Made by a program: the position numbers and the translations under genes
NCBI GenBank assembly: GCA_028717465.1
Contig: JAQUNS010000073.1
Coordinates: 1-5,108, forward strand
DNA: 5,108 bases
Direction: 5' to 3'
Origin: Candidatus Omnitrophota bacterium
Lineage (GTDB): Bacteria; Omnitrophota; Gorgyraeia; Kaelpiales; Kaelpiaceae
Notes under the pieces: generated by a model
What the model saw: only the letters and a program-made list of their open reading frames with translations
What the model was told of the DNA's origin: nothing
Database searches by the model: none
In this document: in pieces, positions 1-5,108 of the stretch
Position numbering within the stretch: the stretch's first letter is position 1
Layout: every line of letters starts with the position of its first letter

Positions 1-1
1 A

Positions 2-37
2 AATTGGACTGTTATTTTTGTCATGTATAAAATATGA
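2..37 (+). pseudogene. murF: MurF upstream portion, out-of-frame tail ending at a premature stop (partial)
   Basis: Reading from base 2, the window opens in a frame that gives NWTVIFVMYKI and then stops at TGA 35-37. In MurF ligases a hydrophobic strand of this kind (pattern like 'd.vIfVGk.') comes just before the helix matching RYFIQGLKDKGF, which begins at base 37 in a different frame. Adding one A to the A-run at 29-32 joins the two into a continuous NWTVIFVMYKNMRYFIQGLK. I therefore read these bases as the end of the upstream part of murF, cut off by a frameshift or a sequence error. Only 11 residues are visible, so the assignment depends on the downstream fragment and the gene order. Confidence 0.45.
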
Positions 38-246
38 GGTATTTTATCCAGGGCCTTAAGGACAAAGGATTCAGGAGCGATGGAATTTTCTATTTGGACA
101 GGGGGCTGATATCCGAAAGCTTATTTAAATATGCAAAAAGCACAGATACAAATAAGCTACTGTTTTTCAAGGCTTCTTATGGCATGAATATTATTGATTT
201 AATTAGTCAGTTTAAAGAAATAGCGAGGTTAGGCGATGATCTATAG
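34..246 (+). CDS. murF: UDP-N-acetylmuramoyl-tripeptide--D-alanyl-D-alanine ligase (MurF), C-terminal fragment
   Basis: This 70-residue frame looks like the end of the C-terminal (ligase domain 3) region of MurF, the cytoplasmic enzyme that adds D-Ala-D-Ala to UDP-MurNAc-tripeptide. The key segment is LLFFKASYGMNIIDLISQF at residues 43-61, which matches the family's terminal 'vLvKGSrGm.me.vv..l', with KASYGM in place of KGSRGM. RYFIQGLKDKGF before it fits the preceding helix. Its position directly before mraY is the standard murF place. The fragment has an in-frame stop at 28-30. Its ATG overlaps the TGA of the upstream frame as ATGA, and no Shine-Dalgarno sequence precedes it. It is too short to be an enzyme alone. 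It is either the broken tail of murF, a sequencing artefact, or a separately translated half. The MurF origin is fairly likely; which of these states applies is open. Confidence 0.68.
   Translation: MRYFIQGLKDKGFRSDGIFYLDRGLISESLFKYAKSTDTNKLLFFKASYGMNIIDLISQFKEIARLGDDL
225..229 (+). promoter_or_regulatory. Ribosome binding site for mraY inside the murF tail
   Basis: GAGGT lies 6 bases before the ATG at 236 and supports that start for mraY. It is the best Shine-Dalgarno match at any junction in the window and is embedded in the last codons of the murF fragment, so mraY could be initiated independently even if murF translation breaks off upstream. Confidence 0.6.
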
Positions 247-1321
247 AATACTCTATCCTTTGAGAGATATTTTTTTCGGTTTCAATATTTTAAAATACAT
301 TTCTTTTCGAGCTATAGCAGCCTGTGCCTGTTCCTTCTTTATCTTTGTTCTGTTTTATCCGAAGTTTATCCAGTATTTATCAAAAAAGGGTTTGATAGAA
401 AAAGTGAAAAGAGATAAATGTGAAAAAATTTATCAATATTATGCCCATAAAGAAGGAGTTCCTACTTCAGGTGGCCTGCTTATCATATTTTCGATAATCA
501 TAGCTACTATTCTGTTCGGCGACATATTAAACAGGTACGTAGCTCTTGCTTTATCGGCTTGTGTCATTATGGGAGGTTTGGGGTACTTGGACGACATAAC
601 AAAGATCAGAAACAACAAAAAAGGCCTTCCTAGGCGTTATAAACTGCTTGCCCAATCTTTGTGGGGAATCTTCCTGGGTAGTTTTTTGTATTTCTATGCC
701 GGGTATGAACCGGCGGTAGAGATTCCTTTTTTTAAAAATTTGATAATAAATATGGGTTTGTTTTATATAGTTTTTGTCGCAATAGTAATTATCTCTACAT
801 CTAATGCGGTTAATCTTACGGATGGTTTGGACGGGCTGGCAATAGGTTCTGTTATTATTGCAGGCTCTGCTTTTGTTGTTATGGCCTATTTGGCAGGCAA
901 TATCAAAATAAGCAGCTATCTGTTTATCTCCTATATAGAAGGTGCCGGAGAATTAGCTGTATTTTTAGCTGCGCTCATAGGAGCCAGCATAGGATTTTTA
1001 TGGTATAACTCCTATCCGGCGCAGGTATTTATGGGCGATAGCGGTTCTTTAGCTTTGGGTGGAGCAATAGCAACAGTTGCCGTTATTATTAAAAAAGAGC
1101 TTCTGCTTTTTATTATAGGCGGTTTATTTGTGATAGAGACATTGTCGGTGCTGATCCAGGTTTTTAGTTTTAAAACTACAGGCAAGAGGGTATTTTATTT
1201 TACGCCCATTCACCATCATTTTCAGATTAAAGGGTGGCCGGAGCCAAAAATTATAATACGCTTCTGGATTATATCAGCATTTTTTGCTTTATTGAGCTTG
1301 CTTACGCTGAAGCTAAGATGA
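236..1321 (+). CDS. mraY: Phospho-N-acetylmuramoyl-pentapeptide-transferase (MraY)
   Basis: MraY transfers phospho-MurNAc-pentapeptide from UDP to undecaprenyl phosphate at the inner face of the cytoplasmic membrane, forming lipid I. The 361-residue length is normal, and the protein is polytopic with about ten membrane helices. Visible family motifs, in order: HKEGVPTSGG (71-80, usually ending PTMGG), GLGYLDDITKI (114-124, with the catalytic Asp pair D119/D120), NAVNLTDGLDGLA (190-202), PAQVFMGDSGSLALGG (261-276, catalytic-site D268), E301, and PIHHHFQIKGWPEP (324-337, the MraY-specific triple His at 326-328). These separate it from the related WecA and TagO enzymes. The start has a good ribosome binding site, and the N-terminus matches family members. 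The gene overlaps the murF tail by 11 bases and murD by 4. All expected catalytic residues are present, so it should be active. Confidence 0.97.
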   Translation: MIYRILYPLRDIFFGFNILKYISFRAIAACACSFFIFVLFYPKFIQYLSKKGLIEKVKRDKCEKIYQYYAHKEGVPTSGGLLIIFSIIIATILFGDILNRYVALALSACVIMGGLGYLDDITKIRNNKKGLPRRYKLLAQSLWGIFLGSFLYFYAGYEPAVEIPFFKNLIINMGLFYIVFVAIVIISTSNAVNLTDGLDGLAIGSVIIAGSAFVVMAYLAGNIKISSYLFISYIEGAGELAVFLAALIGASIGFLWYNSYPAQVFMGDSGSLALGGAIATVAVIIKKELLLFIIGGLFVIETLSVLIQVFSFKTTGKRVFYFTPIHHHFQIKGWPEPKIIIRFWIISAFFALLSLLTLKLR

Positions 1322-2580
1322 GAGAGGATATTTTTTTTTGTATTGTAGGCCTGGGTGAAAGCGGGTATTATGCCGCCAGGTTGCTTGCCAAAAAAAAATT
1401 TCGTGTTAAAGCAACAGATTCTTCCGACAATTCCGAGCTAAGAAGAAAGCGCTCCAAACTTAATAAGGCAGGGGTAGAAGTAGAGCTTGGTTATCACAGC
1501 GAAAAATTTTATCAGGGAGCGTCTCTTTTTGTTATCTCTCCCTCCGTGGACAACGAAAACCCTGTTCTGCGCTATGCCGTAAACAACAGTATCCCTGTTA
1601 TTTCAGAGATAGAGCTTGCCTGGATGTATTCGCCGGCTAAAGTCATAGCTATAACAGGAACCAACGGTAAAACTTCAGTAACCACATACACCTATAAAGT
1701 TCTCAAAAAAATGGGCCTTCCGGCTTATTTGGCCGGCAATATAGGCATTCCTTTTTCTTCTATCGTTGAAAATCTTAGCTCTAGCGATATAGTTGTTCTT
1801 GAGCTCAGCTCTTTTCAGCTGGAATATACGCAGAGTTTTCATCCGTACATAGCAGTTCTTCTTAACATTTCCGAAGACCATTTAGATAGGCATAAAAACT
1901 TAAAGGCTTATTTAGATGCCAAGCTGAAAATATTTGCTAATCAAGGCAGAGAAGATTTTGCTATTTTGGATTTGACAGATGGAATTATTAAAGAAAACTC
2001 TAAGTCTATATCTGCCCAGGTGTTGGACATCTCAGGCTGTGAGCCTGAAGGCCTGGATCCAAACAGAAAAGCCGTGTGCCTTATCTGTGATTGCTTAGGC
2101 CTTAACCGCAATAAATTTCTCCCCGAAATTGTGAAACTCAAGAGCTTGAAGCATAGAATAGAACGTGTTGAATCCGTGGATGGCGTCTGGTTTATAAATG
2201 ATTCTAAAGCTACTAATCCTCATTCAACCAAATGGGCCCTTAAAAATATAGATTCTGAAATAATTTTGATAGCCGGAGGCAGAGACAAAAACACCGATTT
2301 TAAGATTGTTAAAGACGAAGTGTCCGAAAAAGTGAAAGCCCTTGTGCTGATAGGGGAAGCCTCCGAAAAAATATTGAATTCTATAGGCGGTTTTGTTGAA
2401 GTTGTTAAGCTTGCTCCGGATTTAAAAAGCGCTGTTAATATTGCTTTTAAGGAGGCTTCCAGAGGAGATGCGGTTCTGTTGTCGCCCATGTGTGCCAGCT
2501 TTGATATGTTCAAAAATTATGAACATAGAGGGAATATGTTTAAAAAGATAGTCAGGGATTTAAAAAAATGCGGAAGTTAA
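1318..2580 (+). CDS. murD: UDP-N-acetylmuramoylalanine--D-glutamate ligase (MurD)
   Basis: MurD is the cytoplasmic ATP-dependent ligase that adds D-Glu to UDP-MurNAc-L-Ala. I chose the ATG at 1318 (420 residues), which overlaps the mraY stop as ATGA. The open frame extends back to 1234, but those 28 codons are an out-of-frame reading of conserved mraY sequence. Motifs: nucleotide-fold GLGESG (11-16); P-loop GTNGKTS (114-120); NIG (141-143); ELSSFQLE (162-169); LNISEDHLDRH (182-192); the Lys expected to be carbamylated, K202 in YLDAK; HRIE (279-282); NDSKATN (294-300); GGRDK (320-324); and LLSPMCASFD followed by YEHRG near 387-405. The stretch between K202 and HRIE is about 77 residues, against roughly 100 in E. 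coli MurD as I remember it, and its usual G.HN..N element is not recognisable. Otherwise it looks intact. No Shine-Dalgarno precedes the start, so translation probably depends on coupling to mraY. Confidence 0.95.
   Translation: MREDIFFCIVGLGESGYYAARLLAKKKFRVKATDSSDNSELRRKRSKLNKAGVEVELGYHSEKFYQGASLFVISPSVDNENPVLRYAVNNSIPVISEIELAWMYSPAKVIAITGTNGKTSVTTYTYKVLKKMGLPAYLAGNIGIPFSSIVENLSSSDIVVLELSSFQLEYTQSFHPYIAVLLNISEDHLDRHKNLKAYLDAKLKIFANQGREDFAILDLTDGIIKENSKSISAQVLDISGCEPEGLDPNRKAVCLICDCLGLNRNKFLPEIVKLKSLKHRIERVESVDGVWFINDSKATNPHSTKWALKNIDSEIILIAGGRDKNTDFKIVKDEVSEKVKALVLIGEASEKILNSIGGFVEVVKLAPDLKSAVNIAFKEASRGDAVLLSPMCASFDMFKNYEHRGNMFKKIVRDLKKCGS
2032..2048 (+). repeat. Perfect inverted repeat inside murD
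   Basis: TCAGGCT and AGCCTGA form a 7-bp perfect stem around a GTG loop. A second, outer pair, CCAGG (2016-2020) and CCTGG (2052-2056), flanks it. The stem encodes S239 to E244 of MurD, inside the stretch where the protein is shorter and less conserved than usual. No T-run follows on either strand, so it does not look like an intrinsic terminator. It may be chance, an mRNA structure, or a trace of a deletion. Confidence 0.6.
2554..2558 (+). promoter_or_regulatory. Weak ribosome binding site for ftsW
   Basis: AGGGA lies 9 bases before the ATG at 2568, inside the last codons of murD. The match is modest, but the spacing is usable and it supports this start. The ATG sits at the end of an A7 run. 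Confidence 0.4.
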
Positions 2581-3665
2581 GATGGAATGTCGTAATTTTA
2601 ACTTTTTTATTGTTGTGTATAGGCGTTATTTTTTTATACAGTTCTTCCGGCATATATTCGGAATTAGTTTTTAAAGACAGCTTATATTATGTTAAAAGGC
2701 AGATTATGTTTATTTTTATAGGGCTGTTAGCCGCTTTCTGGTCCTATACGGCAGATTTAAGAAAGATGACATCTAAAAGCAGGGCACTGATATTGATTGC
2801 TTTTATCCTGCTCATTCTTGTTTTGCTGTTTGGAGCTAGGGCCGGCGGCGCTAAAAGATGGTTTAGGCTGGGGAGTTTAGGTATTCAGCCCGTTGAGTTT
2901 GTAAAAATTTTGTTTATTTTTTACCTGGCTGATTTTTTAGCCAAGAAAAAAAATTTTTATAAAAATTTTAAAATAATATGCCTGCCGATATATGCAATAG
3001 CTGGAGTTTTTATGGTTCTTTTGCTGCTTCAGCCGGATTTTGGCAATGCTATGTTTATAGGTTTTGTAGGTATGTCCTTGCTTTATTTTGCCGGCGTGCC
3101 GGTCAAATTTCTGTTTTATACGGCGCTGGGCGCGGTTCCTTTTATAACTGTGGCATTTATCAAGGTATCTTATCTTAAATATAGAGTATTGGGCTTTCTC
3201 TGTCCCTGGAAATACCCTGAGAGTATAGGGTTTCAATTGATCCAGTCTTTTATAGCTATAGGTTCAGGCAGATTATTGGGGCAGGGACTGGGATTATCAA
3301 GGCAGAAGCTTTTTTACCTTCCTCAGGCACACAATGATTTTATTTTTTCCATTATTGCCGAAGAGCTTGGTTTTTTCGGAGCAGCAGCTCTTATTCTGGT
3401 TTATGTTTTATTGATATGGAATTTTATCAATATTCTCAGCAATGTAAAAAATCTTTTTGAACGGCTATTTTTAACAGGGTTGATTCTATCTTTTTCTTAT
3501 CAAATAATAATAAATTTAGGGGTATGTCTGGGCCTTTTGCCAACCAAAGGCTTGCCTTTGCCGTTTTTAAGTTACGGCGGTTCTTCTTTGATAGCAAATA
3601 TGATGATAGTGGGAATAGTTTTAAATATAAGCAAGGGCTGTTTTGATCCGGAGAAGTATTATTAA
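2568..3665 (+). CDS. ftsW: Septal peptidoglycan glycosyltransferase FtsW (SEDS family)
   Basis: FtsW is the SEDS-family polymerase that links lipid II into glycan strands at the septum, normally with the class B penicillin-binding protein FtsI. The 365-residue product has about ten hydrophobic segments. Family motifs: GAKRWFRLG (94-102) followed by IQPVEFVK (106-113, with Val where Ser is usual); QPDFGN (155-160); SFIAIGSGRLLGQGLG (227-242); AHNDFIFSIIAEELGF (254-269), whose D257 corresponds to the proposed catalytic Asp of SEDS enzymes; and LPTKGLPLPFLSYGGSS (324-340), the SEDS signature. RodA shares most of these, but the place between murD and murG makes FtsW the natural call. The gene overlaps murD by 13 bases and murG by one. 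A very AT-rich patch around 2943-2976 encodes the Lys/Phe-rich AKKKNFYKNFK loop, consistent with a cytoplasmic loop between helices. Confidence 0.95.
   Translation: MRKLRWNVVILTFLLLCIGVIFLYSSSGIYSELVFKDSLYYVKRQIMFIFIGLLAAFWSYTADLRKMTSKSRALILIAFILLILVLLFGARAGGAKRWFRLGSLGIQPVEFVKILFIFYLADFLAKKKNFYKNFKIICLPIYAIAGVFMVLLLLQPDFGNAMFIGFVGMSLLYFAGVPVKFLFYTALGAVPFITVAFIKVSYLKYRVLGFLCPWKYPESIGFQLIQSFIAIGSGRLLGQGLGLSRQKLFYLPQAHNDFIFSIIAEELGFFGAAALILVYVLLIWNFINILSNVKNLFERLFLTGLILSFSYQIIINLGVCLGLLPTKGLPLPFLSYGGSSLIANMMIVGIVLNISKGCFDPEKYY
3650..3653 (+). promoter_or_regulatory. Ribosome binding site for murG
   Basis: GGAG lies 11 bases before the ATG at 3665, within the end of ftsW. The spacing is slightly long. 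Together with the TAATG stop-start overlap it supports this murG start. Confidence 0.45.
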
Positions 3666-4705
3666 TGAGAAAAGGTTCTGTTTTTTTGTTTGCCGGAGGC
3701 AGCGGAGGCCATGTTAACCCTGCCATTATTCTCAAGAAAAAATTAGATCGCGCTTGCTTGGAGTCGGATCTTTTTGTAATAGGCTTTCCCTATGTTGATC
3801 CTGATATCTCCGCAAAGCGATTGAATATTTCCAGATTCAAATCGGTTGCTCTGCTGCAGTTTCCGCTTATTTTCCTGTACATATTTTTTAAGGCTTTGAT
3901 AAAGAGCATGAGAGTTTGCGTCGGTTTTGGCGGTTATCATTCTTTAGCAGGCGTGCTGTCCGCAAAGATCCTGAGGGCAAAGACCGTTATATACGAACCG
4001 AATATTTTATTAGGCAAGGCTAACAGATTAGTCGCCGGATTAACTGATAAGGTGTTTGTAATCTGGCATTATATTATCGGGAGCAGAAAAAATATTTCGG
4101 GTAAAATAGTCAGAATCAAACCGTTAATTGATATTTCATCTTCGTCCGATGCCGTAAAAAGCGGAACATTTACCGTGTTGTTTGCGGGTGGAAGCTCCGG
4201 TTCCAGATTTTTAAATACTGTTTTTATGCAGTTGATCCAAAACGGCAGACTTAATGGTTTGCCTATGAGGTTGATTTTAATAACCGGGAAAAAAATGCAT
4301 CAGGAGGTTAAAGAGATTTTGGCGAATATTCCGCAGCCCCTTAACTTAGAAATAGAAATATTTGATTTTAGATATGACATGGTTGAGCTTATTAAAAGTT
4401 CGGACCTGTTGGTGTCAAGAGCCGGCGCTCAGACCATAGTAGAGGCGCTGTATTGCCATAGGCCTGCCATATACATACCGTATCCTTATGCCCAAGAGCA
4501 TCAGTTTTATAATGCTCAAAATATTATGATGAAAAAGTCCGGGCTTTTATTAAGGCAGGATAGGGCAAAATCAGATGTTTTAGCGAAACTGATTAGCGTT
4601 TTCAGGGATAACAGGGAATTCTGTAATTTAATGAGGGATAACATTAAAAATCTTTGCGCGGAACTAAATAGTTCCAAAGACGCTGAAGATGCGGTTTTAG
4701 AATGA
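3665..4705 (+). CDS. murG: UDP-N-acetylglucosamine--undecaprenyl-PP-MurNAc-pentapeptide GlcNAc transferase (MurG)
   Basis: MurG is a GT-B glycosyltransferase (GT28 family) on the inner face of the membrane. It adds GlcNAc from UDP-GlcNAc to lipid I, making lipid II for FtsW and the penicillin-binding proteins. Length, 346 residues, is normal. Motifs: glycine loop GGSGGHVNP (11-19, with the conserved H16); a hydrophobic patch at 61-79, plausible for membrane contact; GFGGYHS (87-93); YEPN (110-113), where HEQN is usual; a third glycine loop GGSSGSR (175-181); YDM (237-239); the donor-binding SRAGAQTIVEA (251-261, E260); and EHQFYNA (278-284). The usual 'GNPVR' element appears as IKPLI (151-155), so its Arg is absent. 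The GT-B core is convincing and activity is likely, though the acceptor and linker region is diverged. The start overlaps the ftsW stop as TAATG, and the stop overlaps murC as ATGA. Confidence 0.95.
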   Translation: MRKGSVFLFAGGSGGHVNPAIILKKKLDRACLESDLFVIGFPYVDPDISAKRLNISRFKSVALLQFPLIFLYIFFKALIKSMRVCVGFGGYHSLAGVLSAKILRAKTVIYEPNILLGKANRLVAGLTDKVFVIWHYIIGSRKNISGKIVRIKPLIDISSSSDAVKSGTFTVLFAGGSSGSRFLNTVFMQLIQNGRLNGLPMRLILITGKKMHQEVKEILANIPQPLNLEIEIFDFRYDMVELIKSSDLLVSRAGAQTIVEALYCHRPAIYIPYPYAQEHQFYNAQNIMMKKSGLLLRQDRAKSDVLAKLISVFRDNREFCNLMRDNIKNLCAELNSSKDAEDAVLE

Positions 4706-5108
4706 ACAGACAGTACTATATGATCGGCATAACCGGCATAGGGATGAGTTCTCTGGCGCAGATTATTCGCCGGCAAGGTTTTAGTGTCAGAGGATCAGAT
4801 GCCAATCCGGACAATAAAATATCCGGAATTTTAAATTCTTCAGGCATAGATGTTTTTCCCGGGCATCAAGCAGGGCGTATAGATAAAAAAGATACTGTCA
4901 TATATTCCACGGCGGTAAGCAAAAGCAATCCCGAATACATAGATGCAGAAATAAATGGATGCCGCATAATTCATAGGTCTTGCGCTCTTAAGGATGCTCT
5001 TGGCGGGAAAAAGTTGATAGCGGTAACCGGTACCCACGGTAAAACCACAACCACATATGTTGTCTCTACAGTTTTAAAAAATGCCGGCTTTGATTTTGGC
5101 ATGATATT
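4702..5108 (+). CDS. murC: UDP-N-acetylmuramate--L-alanine ligase (MurC), N-terminal part, cut by the window end
   Basis: MurC adds L-Ala to UDP-MurNAc, the first step of stem-peptide assembly in the cytoplasm. About 135 residues are visible, with no stop before the window end; a full MurC is normally around 450-490 residues. The N-terminal UDP-binding motif reads GITGIGMSSLAQ (9-20), where the third residue is usually Gly (GIGGIGMS). RGSD (30-33), the GHQ segment (54-56) and YSTAVSKSNPE (68-78) follow in family order. The ATP P-loop GTHGKTTTT is at 110-118. The THGKTTT loop fits MurC better than MurD/MurE/MurF, which have TNGKT-type loops. The related Mpl ligase is a less likely alternative, since its N-terminal motif differs and it is not usually placed here. 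The start overlaps the murG stop as ATGA, with no clear Shine-Dalgarno, so coupling to murG is likely. Confidence 0.95.
   Translation, partial: MNRQYYMIGITGIGMSSLAQIIRRQGFSVRGSDANPDNKISGILNSSGIDVFPGHQAGRIDKKDTVIYSTAVSKSNPEYIDAEINGCRIIHRSCALKDALGGKKLIAVTGTHGKTTTTYVVSTVLKNAGFDFGMI

Noticed and set aside
4..31. Promoter-like TTGGAC, 16-base spacer, TATAAA before the murF tail
   Set aside because: The -35 match is only three of six, and AT-rich coding sequence produces such boxes often. It lies inside a coding region of a tight operon.
28..37. Programmed -1 frameshifting to make full-length MurF
   Set aside because: The join needs a -1 shift, but there is no proper slippery heptamer at TAT AAA ATA TGA, since re-pairing on TAA would mismatch. 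A missing base or a coupled restart is more plausible.
1234..1317. Upstream extension of murD giving 28 extra N-terminal residues
   Set aside because: These codons overlap the conserved end of mraY in another frame, do not resemble a MurD N-terminus, and the ATG at 1318 gives the expected start and an ATGA junction.
2016..2060. Intrinsic terminator at the murD hairpin
   Set aside because: No T-run follows on either strand, and the site is in the middle of an intact gene.
2220..2513. Minus-strand open frame of 97 codons opposite murD
   Set aside because: It is antisense to conserved MurD motifs and its composition follows from the coding strand. No ribosome binding site or family signature was seen.
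2943..2976. A/T-tract-rich stretch in ftsW with A8 and repeated AAAAATTTT-like blocks
   Set aside because: It encodes a Lys/Phe-rich loop of FtsW in an AT-rich genome. No strong hairpin or binding-site pattern beyond composition.
2937..3236. Minus-strand open frame of 99 codons opposite ftsW
   Set aside because: It lies wholly under a well-supported gene, has no recognisable protein features, and its residues mirror ftsW codons.

Overview
This window is a stretch of a bacterial dcw (division and cell wall) cluster, read entirely on the + strand. The order is murF (3' end only, apparently frame-broken), mraY, murD, ftsW, murG and murC (5' end only). It is the classical dcw order, and every intact gene carries its family's core motifs. 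I see no mobile element, CRISPR array, RNA gene or foreign-looking segment, and no previously undescribed system. The interest lies in small departures from the textbook cluster.

Layout: 1-246 holds the MurF C-terminal end, split into two frames that meet at an ATGA around 34-37. 236-1321 is mraY, 1318-2580 murD, 2568-3665 ftsW and 3665-4705 murG. 4702 to the window end is the start of murC. There is no intergenic DNA: each gene overlaps the next by 1 to 13 bases. This implies one polycistronic message with translational coupling. No promoter or terminator is convincing inside the window.

How the genes work together: MurC, MurD and MurF are cytoplasmic ATP-dependent ligases that build the UDP-MurNAc-pentapeptide. 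MraY moves phospho-MurNAc-pentapeptide onto undecaprenyl phosphate, giving lipid I. MurG adds GlcNAc to make lipid II. FtsW is the SEDS glycan polymerase that uses lipid II at the division septum.

Organism: a peptidoglycan-making, AT-rich bacterium using the standard code (TGA is used as a stop in mraY and murG). The poly-A/T-rich composition and rather diverged Mur proteins would fit an uncultivated or candidate-phylum lineage such as Omnitrophota or Elusimicrobiota. That is an impression, and the sequence alone does not settle it.

Most worth checking: (1) the frame break in murF, repairable by one extra A in the A-run at 29-32; (2) a MurD whose central domain is shortened and has lost the usual HN..N element, with a perfect 7-bp hairpin at that point; (3) a MurG lacking the usual His and Arg in two nucleotide-sugar-side motifs.
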